Shown here: positions 24,945 through 33,353 of the stretch, in pieces
Position numbering within the stretch: the stretch's first letter is position 1
How the letters are laid out: every line of letters starts with the position of its first letter
From: JAYQKL01 sp038142705
GTDB lineage: Bacteria; Pseudomonadota; Alphaproteobacteria; RS24
DNA length: 64,000 nt
Assembly: GCA_965217015.1 (NCBI GenBank)
Contig: OZ244224.1
Coordinates: forward strand, 372,001-436,000
Direction of reading: 5' to 3'
Position numbers and translations under genes: made by a program
Notes under the pieces: model-generated
Told to the model about the DNA's origin: nothing
Database searches by the model: none
Seen by the model: the letters and a program-made list of their open reading frames with translations, nothing else

Positions 24945-26225
24945 GTGAGTAAAATTGGCGGCACAAGCAGTAATGGTGACTCGAAAAGCACCCTTTATTG
25001 CTCATTTTGTGGCAAAAGCCAGCACGAAGTCCGCAAGCTTATTGCGGGGCCGACCGTTTTCATCTGTGATGAATGCGTAGAATTATGCATGGATATTATT
25101 CGGGAAGAGAATAAATCTGCTTCCCTTAAAACCAGTGAGGGTGTTCCGACACCTCAGGAGATTCATAGTGTTTTAGAAGATTATGTGATTGGCCAGCCGC
25201 GTGCGAAGCGCGTTTTGTCGGTTGCGGTGCATAATCACTATAAACGACTTAATAATACGAGTGCGAATGATGAAATCGAATTAGCGAAATCTAACATTTT
25301 GCTGATTGGCCCAACTGGCTGTGGCAAAACTCTATTTGCGCAGACATTGGCGCGCATTTTAGATGTGCCTTTCACAATGGCAGATGCGACCACACTGACC
25401 GAAGCAGGTTATGTGGGGGAAGATGTTGAAAACATCATCTTAAAATTATTGCAGGCTGCAGATTATAATGTTGAGCGCGCCCAACGCGGTATTGTCTATA
25501 TTGATGAGGTCGATAAAATTACCCGTAAAGCAGACAACCCCTCAATTACCCGTGATGTATCGGGCGAGGGTGTGCAGCAAGCTTTGCTGAAATTGATGGA
25601 GGGGACAGTTGCTTCTGTGCCGCCTCAGGGCGGGCGTAAACACCCGCAGCAGGAATTTTTGCAAGTGGATACGACAAATATCTTGTTTATTTGCGGGGGT
25701 GCTTTTGCAGGCCTTGAAAATATTATTACTCGGCGTGGCGGGGAAACCTCTATTGGTTTTGGCGCCAAAGTGGCTGACCAAGAACAACGCTCAACAGGTG
25801 ATTTATTGAAGTCTCTTGAGCCAGGTGATTTGCTCAAATATGGCCTTATCCCTGAGTTTATTGGCCGTTTGCCAGTGTTGGCAACGCTGGAAGATTTAGA
25901 TGAAAACACATTGGTGCGCATTTTGACTGAACCCAAAAATGCTTTGGTGCGCCAGTATCAACGCTTGTTTGAGATGGACAGCGCGAAGTTGACTTTCAAG
26001 GACGATGCTTTGGCGGCGATTGCGCGCGCGGCGATTGAGCGCAAAACAGGCGCTCGTGGCTTGCGCTCTATTATGGAAAATATGCTGCTCGACACCATGT
26101 TTGACCTGCCAGCCCTTGAAGGGGTTGAGGAAGTGGTTATCAGCGCTGAAGTTGTTGATGGCAAAGCGCAGCCGCTTATCATTTACGCGGATAAAGAAAA
26201 AGAAGAGGCTGATAAAGCGTCTTAA
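24945..26225 (+). CDS. clpX: ATP-dependent Clp protease ATP-binding subunit ClpX
   Basis: An AAA+ unfoldase that feeds ClpP; in Alphaproteobacteria it also controls the cell cycle. In 426 residues: the N-terminal C4 zinc-binding dimerisation domain (CSFC ... CDEC), Walker A GPTGCGKT, Walker B IVYIDEVDKI, the GYVGEDVE pore loop, an IGFG ClpP-docking loop (GGETSIGFGAK), and a sensor-2 region (KTGARGLRS). It starts with GTG at 24945, 6 bases after AAGGAG; an ATG at 24941 is out of frame and closes at once. A small CCCGA/TCGGG hairpin lies just upstream in the leader. Confidence 0.97.
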   Translation: MSKIGGTSSNGDSKSTLYCSFCGKSQHEVRKLIAGPTVFICDECVELCMDIIREENKSASLKTSEGVPTPQEIHSVLEDYVIGQPRAKRVLSVAVHNHYKRLNNTSANDEIELAKSNILLIGPTGCGKTLFAQTLARILDVPFTMADATTLTEAGYVGEDVENIILKLLQAADYNVERAQRGIVYIDEVDKITRKADNPSITRDVSGEGVQQALLKLMEGTVASVPPQGGRKHPQQEFLQVDTTNILFICGGAFAGLENIITRRGGETSIGFGAKVADQEQRSTGDLLKSLEPGDLLKYGLIPEFIGRLPVLATLEDLDENTLVRILTEPKNALVRQYQRLFEMDSAKLTFKDDALAAIARAAIERKTGARGLRSIMENMLLDTMFDLPALEGVEEVVISAEVVDGKAQPLIIYADKEKEEADKAS

Positions 26226-26261
26226 TTTTTTACCATTGGTCACAAACCATCAAAAAAGTAA

Positions 26262-26297
26262 GAAAAGCTGTCTTCGGGCAGCTTTTTTTATTTTTTG
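26262..26297 (+). terminator. Intrinsic terminator of clpX
   Basis: A hairpin AAAGCTGTC, TTCG tetraloop, GGCAGCTTT (one G-U pair) followed by a long T-rich run, about 40 bases after the clpX stop. Confidence 0.9.
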
Positions 26298-26361
26298 TGG
26301 TGTAAAAACAGCAACGAAATCAAACCGCTTGTGAAGAAAAGGGGAAAAAGTGTCGCGCAGG

Positions 26362-26392
26362 GTTGAAAATACTGTGTATGAAACCCACATCT
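26362..26392 (+). promoter_or_regulatory. Possible RpoH-type promoter of lon
   Basis: GTTGAAA (26362-26368), 16 bases, then CCACATCT (26385-26392), one mismatch from CCCCATnT. The match is weaker than the clpP site. Heat-shock control of lon is usual in proteobacteria. The predicted leader is about 65 bases. Confidence 0.4.
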
Positions 26393-26463
26393 CTAAGTGA
26401 AGGTTTTGACTACAGACTGGAATCATAAGTTAATTAAATAAAACAGTTAGGAAAAGAGATACT

Positions 26464-28893
26464 ATGACCGATATATCCTCAACACCGCCACAAAGCCCAG
26501 CTATCCCCGAAGTTTTAGCCGTTTTGCCTTTGCGCAATATCGTTGTCTTTCCGGGCATGATTGTGCCGCTTTTTGTTGGGCGCGACAAATCCATCAAGGC
26601 GCTTGAGGAGGTCATGGAAGACGATAAGCAAATTATGCTTGTCGCGCAAAAAGATGGCGACCTTGACGACCCAAGCATTGAAGAGATTTACGAATTCGGA
26701 ACAATTGGCACAATTTTGCAATTGCTGAAATTGCCTGACGGCACCGTAAAAGTGCTTGTTGAAGGGCAGGCGCGGGCAAAGATTTTGGAATATTTACCCA
26801 ATGATGCATTTTTTCAAGCCAGCGTAATTGAGCAGCCAGAAGAAGACACTAATCATGCGGAGCTTGATGCACTGGCGCGTTCAGTGGTCAGTCAGTTTGA
26901 CAATTATGTGAAGCTGAACCGCAAAATTCCGCAAGAGGTTCAAACAACAGTTAAAGAAATTGATGACCCTATGAAATTGTCAGACACCGTTTCTGGTCAT
27001 TTGAATGTTAAGATTTCGGAAAAGCAGGAATTGCTTGAAACCACATCTGTCTCTAATCGGCTTGAGATGATTTTGGGCCATATGGAAAATGAAGTGGGCT
27101 TGCTGCAGGTGGAAAAGAAAATTAGGGGTCGGGTGAAACGCCAGATGGAAAAAACCCAGCGCGAATATTACTTAAACGAGCAGCTTAAGGCGATCCAAAA
27201 AGAGCTTGGCGAAAGCGAAGATGGCATGGACGAGCTGGGCGAGTTGGAAGAAAAAATTGAAAAAACCAAATTGTCAAAAGAGGCACGGGACAAAGCGCAA
27301 GGCGAGTTGAAGAAATTGCGCAATATGAGTCCGATGTCGGCTGAAGCCACTGTGGTAAGAAATTATCTGGACTGGTTATTATGCGTGCCATGGGGCAAGA
27401 AAAGCCGCGTCAAAAAAGATTTGAATCTGGCGCAGCAGACACTCGATGCCGACCATTATGGTTTGGATAAAGTCAAAGACCGGATTTTGGAATATTTGGC
27501 GGTTCAAAACCGTGCCAATCGTCTGAAAGGTCCAATACTTTGCTTGGTGGGGCCACCTGGTGTGGGTAAAACCTCATTAGGTAAATCGCTCGCGAAAGCG
27601 ACAGGGCGTGAATTTGTGCGTATGTCATTGGGCGGTGTGCGCGATGAAAGCGAAATTCGTGGGCACCGGCGGACATATATTGGCTCTATGCCAGGCAAAA
27701 TTATCCAATCGATGAAGAAGGTGAAAACCTCTAATCCGCTTATTTTGCTCGATGAGATTGACAAAATGGGTATGGACCATCGTGGTGATCCCGCCTCTGC
27801 CTTGCTGGAGGTTTTGGATCCTGAACAAAACAACAGCTTTAATGACCATTACATGGAAGTTGATTATGACCTGTCTAATGTGATGTTTGTCACGACTGCT
27901 AACACGCTGAATATACCCGGGCCATTGCTGGACCGTATGGAGATTATTCGGATTGCTGGCTATACCGAAGACGAGAAAATCGCGATTGCCGAGCAGCATT
28001 TATTGCCGCGTGTGGTTAAAGACCATGGCCTGAAAGATGGCGAGTTTCAGCTTGAGGGTGATGCCTTGCGCGAAATTATTCGTGCCTATACACGCGAAGC
28101 TGGTGTGCGGAATTTGCAACGTGAATTGGCGAACTTATGCCGCAAAAGCGTTACCAAAATTGTACGGGATAAAATCGACCAGATTAAGGTGACAGCCGAT
28201 AATATTGTCGATTTCCTTGGTGTGAAGAAATTCCGTTTTGGGCTGGCAGAGCAGGAAGACCAGATTGGTGTCGTGACGGGGCTTGCCTGGACAGAGGTGG
28301 GCGGTGAGTTGTTGACCATTGAAGGGGTGATGTTGCCGGGTAAAGGCAAAATGACCACCACTGGTAAGCTTGGCGATGTCATGAAAGAATCCATCGGTGC
28401 GGCATCTTCTTATGTGCGCTCCAAAAGTCCGGAACTTGGCGTTGAGCCGCCGTTGTTTGACCGGCGTGATATTCATGTTCATGTGCCAGAAGGAGCCACC
28501 CCAAAAGACGGCCCATCGGCAGGGATTGCAATGGCAACCGCGATTATTTCGCTGATTACTGAAATACCCGTGCGCAAAGATATTGCCATGACAGGCGAGG
28601 TTACATTGCGCGGTCAGGTGTTGCCGATTGGCGGTTTGAAGGAAAAGTTGCTTGCAGCGTTGCGCGGTGGGATTGAGAAAGTTCTGATACCGCATGAAAA
28701 TGCAAAAGACCTCGCTGATGTGCCAGATAACATTAAAGAGGGCCTTGAGATTGTGCCGGTTAAAACAATGGAAGAGGTTTTGGAGCATGCGCTCACCCGT
28801 CAGCCTGTTGCAATTGAATGGGACGAGGCCGCCTATGACGCCCAACGCGCCGCTGTTTTGACTGGAAATGGTGGTGATGTGACAGCGCATTAG
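26464..28893 (+). CDS. lon: ATP-dependent protease Lon
   Basis: A hexameric AAA+ serine protease that removes misfolded and regulatory proteins. In 809 residues: an N-terminal LonN (PUA-like) substrate domain (about 20-210), a coiled linker (KTQREYYLNEQLKAIQKELGE), the AAA+ module with GPPGVGKTS and ILLDEIDKMG, and the Lon protease domain with the Ser685 (KDGPSAGIAM) and Lys726 (GGLKEKL) dyad. Length and order are standard for LonA. It starts with ATG after a GGAAAAGAGAT element. hupB follows, as in many proteobacteria. Confidence 0.98.
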   Translation: MTDISSTPPQSPAIPEVLAVLPLRNIVVFPGMIVPLFVGRDKSIKALEEVMEDDKQIMLVAQKDGDLDDPSIEEIYEFGTIGTILQLLKLPDGTVKVLVEGQARAKILEYLPNDAFFQASVIEQPEEDTNHAELDALARSVVSQFDNYVKLNRKIPQEVQTTVKEIDDPMKLSDTVSGHLNVKISEKQELLETTSVSNRLEMILGHMENEVGLLQVEKKIRGRVKRQMEKTQREYYLNEQLKAIQKELGESEDGMDELGELEEKIEKTKLSKEARDKAQGELKKLRNMSPMSAEATVVRNYLDWLLCVPWGKKSRVKKDLNLAQQTLDADHYGLDKVKDRILEYLAVQNRANRLKGPILCLVGPPGVGKTSLGKSLAKATGREFVRMSLGGVRDESEIRGHRRTYIGSMPGKIIQSMKKVKTSNPLILLDEIDKMGMDHRGDPASALLEVLDPEQNNSFNDHYMEVDYDLSNVMFVTTANTLNIPGPLLDRMEIIRIAGYTEDEKIAIAEQHLLPRVVKDHGLKDGEFQLEGDALREIIRAYTREAGVRNLQRELANLCRKSVTKIVRDKIDQIKVTADNIVDFLGVKKFRFGLAEQEDQIGVVTGLAWTEVGGELLTIEGVMLPGKGKMTTTGKLGDVMKESIGAASSYVRSKSPELGVEPPLFDRRDIHVHVPEGATPKDGPSAGIAMATAIISLITEIPVRKDIAMTGEVTLRGQVLPIGGLKEKLLAALRGGIEKVLIPHENAKDLADVPDNIKEGLEIVPVKTMEEVLEHALTRQPVAIEWDEAAYDAQRAAVLTGNGGDVTAH

Positions 28894-28905
28894 GCTGGTG
28901 AAATG

Positions 28906-28940
28906 ACCTGTTTTTGACTGAGGCAGAGGTAAAAACAGGT
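28906..28940. repeat. Perfect 10-bp inverted repeat after lon
   Basis: ACCTGTTTTT (28906-28915), a 15-base loop, and AAAAACAGGT (28931-28940). No T-run follows on the plus strand. The arms resemble those of the terminator hairpin 40 bases downstream, so either could pair with the other. Confidence 0.7.
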
Positions 28941-28978
28941 AAAAAATTCGCTGAAAATAGCGTATTTCTAAAAAAAAT

Positions 28979-29034
28979 CCCTGTTTTCTAAGGTTTTTTG
29001 ACAAAAATCAAGGAAAACAGGGGTTTTTTATTTT
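28979..29034 (+). terminator. Intrinsic terminator of lon
   Basis: CCCTGTTTTC (28979-28988) pairs with GAAAACAGGG (29013-29022), with a partly self-complementary AT-rich interior, and is followed by TTTTTTATTTT. Confidence 0.8.
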
Positions 29035-29104
29035 GACCGCCCTCCGAATCGAGGCTTAACTTGTAAGTGTCGATCACATTTAACCCGATTGGAGGGGTAT
29101 GCAG

Positions 29105-29380
29105 ATGAATAAAAATGATCTTATCAGCAAAGTAGCAGGCGATACCGGTCTTTCAAAAGTGGACGCAGGTAAAGCTGTAGATAGCGTGTTGAGTAGCATT
29201 GAAGGTCAACTGGCTTCAGGCGGCGAAGTTCGTCTGGTTGGTTTTGGAACTTTCTCAGTTTCACATCGTAAAGCCACAACGGGCCGGAACCCACAAACAG
29301 GTGCAGTGATTCAAATCGCTGCTTCTAACCAAGCCAAGTTCAAGGCTGGTAAAGCATTGAAAGAAGCAGTGAACCGCTAA
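29105..29380 (+). CDS. hupB: DNA-binding protein HU
   Basis: A 91-residue nucleoid protein that bends DNA as a dimer. It has the full HU signature, GFGTFSVSHRKATTGRNPQTG, with the DNA-intercalating arm Arg-Asn-Pro, and C-terminal KAGKALKEAVN. The frame opens at the ATG at 29099, but GGAGG at 29091-29095 fits the ATG at 29105 (9 bases) and that start gives the standard HU length. It stands directly after lon and before two tRNA genes, with its own terminator. Confidence 0.96.
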   Translation: MNKNDLISKVAGDTGLSKVDAGKAVDSVLSSIEGQLASGGEVRLVGFGTFSVSHRKATTGRNPQTGAVIQIAASNQAKFKAGKALKEAVNR

Positions 29381-29400
29381 TCGCTCTTCATTTCTAAATG

Positions 29401-29440
29401 CGCCGACTGATTTTTTAATCAGTCGGCGTTTTTCGTTTTA
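29401..29440 (+). terminator. Intrinsic terminator of hupB
   Basis: A perfect 12-bp stem (CGCCGACTGATT/AATCAGTCGGCG) with a 4-T loop, followed by TTTTTCGTTTT, 20 bases after the hupB stop. Confidence 0.95.
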
Positions 29441-29475
29441 CTTTTTGCAAAGAGTGTATTAACAACACCATCGAA

Positions 29476-29551
29476 GGGCGGTTAGCTCAGCTGGGAGAGC
29501 ATCTCGTTTACACCGAGAGGGTCGGCGGTTCGATCCCGTCACCGCCCACCA
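29476..29551 (+). tRNA. tRNA-Val (anticodon UAC)
   Basis: 76 bases including an encoded CCA. The acceptor stem GGGCGGT pairs with ACCGCCC. The anticodon stem is TCTCG/CGAGA with loop TTTACAC, giving UAC. The T-arm reads GGCGGTTCGATCCCGTC. Confidence 0.97.
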
Positions 29552-29624
29552 TGTTTTTCAATTTGCAAAACATGGGTCACAGATTGGAAGGTTTTCAAAA
29601 TCCTGGCTTTGTGTTGGCTTTATC

Positions 29625-29653
29625 TTGACTTCATAAGGCAGGGCATTTAAATC
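29625..29653 (+). promoter_or_regulatory. Possible promoter of tRNA-Asp
   Basis: TTGACT (29625-29630), a 17-base spacer, then TAAATC (29648-29653); the -35 box is good and the -10 box is poor. The predicted start is about 13 bases before the tRNA. Confidence 0.4.
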
Positions 29654-29672
29654 AATCCAATCACATATCGCT

Positions 29673-29749
<77 letters not shown>

Positions 29750-29782
29750 CTCCCAAAGCACGATTTTCAAGCGAAAAAACAG

Positions 29783-29806
29783 CGCCCTTATCGGGGCGTT
29801 TTTTTG
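29783..29806 (+). terminator. Intrinsic terminator after tRNA-Asp
   Basis: A 5-bp stem CGCCC/GGGCG with a 6-base loop followed by seven T, 33 bases after the tRNA. Confidence 0.85.
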
Positions 29807-29869
29807 TTTATATATGTGCTGCCTGCGGCATTCTGCCAGTGCCAATTTATGCCGAACTATGTTTATCTA

Positions 29870-29898
29870 AAAAAACGCGTTTTTTGGAAGAATTTCCA
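29870..29898. promoter_or_regulatory. Two adjacent dyads upstream of nuoA
   Basis: A perfect 16-base palindrome AAAAAACGCGTTTTTT (29870-29885) is followed at once by TGGAA-GAAT-TTCCA (29885-29898). They lie about 100-125 bases before nuoA. Neither is followed by a terminator-like T-run of its own stem. They could be operator sites for the nuo operon; no regulator is recognised. Confidence 0.4.
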
Positions 29899-29995
29899 GA
29901 GCAATATGTCGTTTTTGGATATACGCCAGCCCATTTTTGGTATATATGCCTGATAACGATTTATTCTGGTTTTTCAGAGGCAAAAGAGGAATCGA

Positions 29996-30361
29996 ATGCA
30001 GGACTTACTGCTCTCATATCTCCCAATCCTCATCTTTATGGGGTTATCAGCTCTTATCACTTTATTGCTGTTGGTTGTGCCAGCGCTTGTTGCGCCGACA
30101 GACCCAGATCCTGAAAAGCTCTCGCCCTATGAATGTGGGTTTGAGGCCTTTGATGATGCGCGCATGAAGTTTGATGTGAAATTTTATCTTGTCGCAATTC
30201 TGTTCATTATTTTTGACCTTGAAATCGCGTTCCTCTTTCCATGGGCGGTTGCCTTTGGTGATGTTGGGGTTTTTGGGTTTTGGTCAATGATGTTCTTTCT
30301 GGCGGTGCTGACCATTGGCTTTGCTTATGAATGGAAAAAAGGCGCGTTGGATTGGGATTAG
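29996..30361 (+). CDS. nuoA: NADH-quinone oxidoreductase subunit A
   Basis: A 121-residue membrane subunit of complex I (ND3 homologue) with three transmembrane helices at about 9-32, 63-83 and 89-110. The conserved loop KLSPYECGFEAFDDARMKFDVKFY carries the Cys that becomes exposed in the deactive state of mitochondrial ND3. GAGG lies 8 bases before the ATG. It is the first gene of a complete nuoA-N operon with no inserted genes. Confidence 0.97.
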   Translation: MQDLLLSYLPILIFMGLSALITLLLLVVPALVAPTDPDPEKLSPYECGFEAFDDARMKFDVKFYLVAILFIIFDLEIAFLFPWAVAFGDVGVFGFWSMMFFLAVLTIGFAYEWKKGALDWD

Positions 30362-30365
30362 TAAA

Positions 30366-30908
30366 ATGGATAAACAAGAAAACAAACCAACTGAACGAAC
30401 AACCGCACCGATGCAAGATCCATATTATGAGCAGGTTTCTGAGCAGCTTGCGGATAAAGGGTTTGTTGTTACATCGCTTGAAGATATTGTTAATTGGGCG
30501 CGCACAGGTTCGCTGCACTGGATGACATTTGGTCTGGCATGTTGCGCTGTTGAAATGATGCACACCTCAATGCCGCGTTATGATGGCGAGCGCTTTGGTT
30601 TTGCGCCGCGCGCCAGCCCCCGTCAGTCAGATGTGATGATTGTCGCTGGCACACTTACAAATAAAATGGCACCGGCCTTGCGTAAGGTTTATGACCAAAT
30701 GCCTGAACCTCGTTATGTGATTTCTATGGGGTCATGTGCCAATGGTGGCGGCTATTACCATTATTCATATTCGGTAGTGCGTGGGTGTGACCGAGTTGTT
30801 CCGGTCGATATTTATGTACCAGGTTGCCCTCCAACAGCTGAAGCTTTGCTTTATGGTGTTTTGCAACTGCAAAAGAAAATTCGAAGAAAAGGAACCATTG
30901 AAAGATAG
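30366..30908 (+). CDS. nuoB: NADH-quinone oxidoreductase subunit B
   Basis: A peripheral-arm subunit holding the terminal cluster N2, which reduces quinone. In 180 residues the four ligands are the adjacent Cys pair in GLACCAVEM, the Cys in MGSCANGGG, and the Cys in VPGCPPTAEAL. The frame opens earlier inside nuoA (30315), but the ATG at 30366, 4 bases after the nuoA stop, gives the usual short N-terminal extension. It is full length. Confidence 0.97.
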   Translation: MDKQENKPTERTTAPMQDPYYEQVSEQLADKGFVVTSLEDIVNWARTGSLHWMTFGLACCAVEMMHTSMPRYDGERFGFAPRASPRQSDVMIVAGTLTNKMAPALRKVYDQMPEPRYVISMGSCANGGGYYHYSYSVVRGCDRVVPVDIYVPGCPPTAEALLYGVLQLQKKIRRKGTIER

Positions 30909-30931
30909 TCTTATCTTTATCGGTTATAAAA

Positions 30932-31570
30932 ATGTCTGAGTTGATTGCCTCTCTAAATGAAAAAATACAAACTGCGCTGGGCGAGGCGATTCTCTCGGCA
31001 GATATTGTGCATGGTGAGTTAACGCTTCATGTTGGCAAAGATGATATTTTAACAGTTCTCAAACATTTGCGGGACGATGCGGATTGCGCTTTCACGCAAT
31101 TATTAGATGTGTGCGGTGTCGATTATCCGCAGCGTGCGCGGCGTTTTGATGTTGTTTATCATTTGCTATCCATGACCCAAAATGCCCGGGTTCGCGTTAA
31201 GGTAGAGCTTGGCGAGACCGAGCAAATCCCAAGCGCGACGGAATTGTTTTCTTCAGCTGACTGGTTCGAGCGCGAAGCCTTTGACCTTTACGGCATTTTG
31301 TTTGTGGGGCATCCGGATTTGCGGCGTCTGTTAACGGATTATGGTTTTGAAGGGCATCCTTTGCGTAAGGACTTTCCGCTCTCTGGCCATGTTGAGGTTC
31401 GTTATGATGATGATGTGAAGCGCGTGGTTTATGAACCGGTTAAGCTGGTGCAGGATTTTCGGGATTTTGATTTTGAAAGCCCTTGGGAAGGGGTGCAGCG
31501 TCAGGTGGCAGATGTTCTGCCGGGCGATGAAAAAGCGACAGCAACGCCAGAAGATGGGGCAGGGGAGTAA
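30932..31570 (+). CDS. nuoC: NADH-quinone oxidoreductase subunit C
   Basis: A 212-residue peripheral-arm subunit (30 kDa, NDUFS3 homologue) that braces the quinone module. It carries the signature ERExFDLYGIxFxGHPDLRRxLTDYGFxGHPLRKDFPLSG almost unchanged (about 108-150). It is a separate gene rather than the NuoCD fusion of enterobacteria. There are 23 bases after nuoB and 2 before nuoD. The C-terminal 20 residues are variable and acidic. Confidence 0.97.
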   Translation: MSELIASLNEKIQTALGEAILSADIVHGELTLHVGKDDILTVLKHLRDDADCAFTQLLDVCGVDYPQRARRFDVVYHLLSMTQNARVRVKVELGETEQIPSATELFSSADWFEREAFDLYGILFVGHPDLRRLLTDYGFEGHPLRKDFPLSGHVEVRYDDDVKRVVYEPVKLVQDFRDFDFESPWEGVQRQVADVLPGDEKATATPEDGAGE

Positions 31571-31572
31571 AG

Positions 31573-32757
31573 ATGTCACAGGCTTTTGATAAAGACCGCA
31601 AATTTACCATTAATTTTGGGCCGCAACACCCAGCTGCGCACGGTGTTTTGCGTCTGGTCATGGATTTGGACGGTGAAGTCGTTGAGCGCGTTGACCCGCA
31701 TATTGGTTTGCTGCATCGCGGTACTGAAAAACTGATTGAACATAAAACTTATTTGCAATCTGTTCCTTATTTTGACCGTCTGGATTATGTGGCGCCGATG
31801 AATCAAGAGCATGCTTTCACCATGGGGGTGGAGCGTCTTTTGGGCGTGAGCGTGCCAAAGCGCGGGCAGTATATTCGCGTGATTTATTCGGAAATTGGAC
31901 GCTTGCTTTCGCATTTGCTGAACATCACAACTCAGGCAATGGATGTGGGCGCTCTTACCCCGCCGCTATGGGGATTTGAAGAGCGTGAAAAGCTGATGAT
32001 TTTCTATGAGCGTGCATCTGGTGCGCGCCTCCATGCGGCTTATTTCAGACCCGGTGGTGTGCATCAGGATTTACCAGCGGATTTGATTCAGGATATTTAT
32101 GATTTTTGTGACCCATTCCTTAAAGTCATGGACGATATTGAAGGTCTGTTGACCGATAACCGCATTTTCAAACAGCGTAATGTCGATATTGGTGTGGTCA
32201 CGGTGCAGGATATTCAAAATTGGGGCTTAACGGGCGTGATGGCGCGTGGCTCCGGTCTGGCGTGGGATTTGCGCAAGTCTCAACCCTATGAGGCTTATTC
32301 TGATTTTGATTTTGATATTCCAGTTGGGAAAAATGGCGATTGTTATGACCGCTATTTGTGCCGCGTTGAAGAGTGCCGCCAGTCTGTGCGCATCATCAAA
32401 CAGGCAATTGAGACTATGCCAGACGGGCCTGTTTCATCTACTGAAGGCAAAATTGTGCCGCCCAAGCGGGCCGAGATGAAGGGGTCAATGGAATCGCTTA
32501 TTCACCATTTCAAACTGTACACGGAAGGTTTTCATGTGCCGGCTGGTGAGGTTTATAGCGCGGTTGAAGCGCCAAAGGGTGAGTTTGGGGTATATCTTGT
32601 GGCTGATGGTTCTAGCAAACCTTACCGGTGCAAAATTCGGGCGCCAGGTTTTGCGCATTTGCAGGCTTTGGATTATCTCAGCCGAGACCATATGCTGGCT
32701 GATGTTTCTGCCATTTTGGGGTCTTTGGATATTGTGTTCGGGGAGGTCGATAGATGA
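31573..32757 (+). CDS. nuoD: NADH-quinone oxidoreductase subunit D
   Basis: The 49-kDa subunit homologue that forms the quinone-binding pocket with NuoB. In 394 residues: the NFGPQHPAAHGVLRL start, HIGLLHRGTEKLIE with the pocket His, a conserved central ExSGARLHAAYFRPGGV region, and the C-terminal DIVFGEVDR ending with Arg. The family derives from [NiFe] hydrogenases but has lost the nickel ligands. The stop overlaps the nuoE start by 4 bases. Confidence 0.98.
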   Translation: MSQAFDKDRKFTINFGPQHPAAHGVLRLVMDLDGEVVERVDPHIGLLHRGTEKLIEHKTYLQSVPYFDRLDYVAPMNQEHAFTMGVERLLGVSVPKRGQYIRVIYSEIGRLLSHLLNITTQAMDVGALTPPLWGFEEREKLMIFYERASGARLHAAYFRPGGVHQDLPADLIQDIYDFCDPFLKVMDDIEGLLTDNRIFKQRNVDIGVVTVQDIQNWGLTGVMARGSGLAWDLRKSQPYEAYSDFDFDIPVGKNGDCYDRYLCRVEECRQSVRIIKQAIETMPDGPVSSTEGKIVPPKRAEMKGSMESLIHHFKLYTEGFHVPAGEVYSAVEAPKGEFGVYLVADGSSKPYRCKIRAPGFAHLQALDYLSRDHMLADVSAILGSLDIVFGEVDR

Positions 32758-33353
32758 GCGTGCGCCGATTACATGAAGAACAGCCAGACAGCTTTGCTTT
32801 CACCGCTGAAAATCTTGATTTTGCCAATCAGCAAATAAAGAAATATCCGGAAGGGCGTCAGGCCAGTGCGATTATTCCGCTTTTATGGCAAGCCCAAAAG
32901 CAGGCGGGTGGCTGGTTACCAGAACCTGCAATCCGTCATGTCGCAGACTTGCTCGATATGCCTTATATGCGGGCTTTAGAGGTGGCGACATTTTATACCA
33001 TGTTTAATCTGTCTCCCGTAGGTGAGCATTTTGTCCAGCTTTGTGGAACTACGCCGTGCATGTTGCGCGGCTCTGATGACTTAAAAGCGGTTTGCGAAAA
33101 ACATATTGGCCCACAAAATCAAGTTACTGAAGATGGCAAATTGTCATGGCTTGAGGTCGAGTGTCTTGGGGCGTGTGTCAATGCGCCGATGGTGCAAATC
33201 AATGATGATTTTTATGAAGATTTAACCGCAGAAAGTTTTGATCAAATCCTGACTGACCTTCGTCAGGGCAAAGGGGTGCCAACAGGGCCTCAAAATACAC
33301 GTCAGGCTTCCGAGCCAGTGAGTGGGCGTAATGTGCTTAAGGGGGAGGTTTAA
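32754..33353 (+). CDS. nuoE: NADH-quinone oxidoreductase subunit E
   Basis: The 24-kDa thioredoxin-fold subunit with the [2Fe-2S] cluster N1a. In 199 residues the ligand cysteines are in CGTTPCMLRG (two) and CLGACVNAP (two). The C-terminal 35 residues (GVPTGPQNTRQASEPVSG) are a loosely conserved extension seen in alphaproteobacterial and mitochondrial forms. It overlaps nuoD by 4 bases and nuoF by 1 base, so translation is coupled. Confidence 0.97.
   Translation: MSVRRLHEEQPDSFAFTAENLDFANQQIKKYPEGRQASAIIPLLWQAQKQAGGWLPEPAIRHVADLLDMPYMRALEVATFYTMFNLSPVGEHFVQLCGTTPCMLRGSDDLKAVCEKHIGPQNQVTEDGKLSWLEVECLGACVNAPMVQINDDFYEDLTAESFDQILTDLRQGKGVPTGPQNTRQASEPVSGRNVLKGEV

Noticed and set aside
29839..30114. 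91-residue frame overlapping the nuoA start
   Set aside because: It overlaps nuoA in another frame, and nuoA is certain. The part before nuoA lacks a ribosome binding site and contains the dyads.
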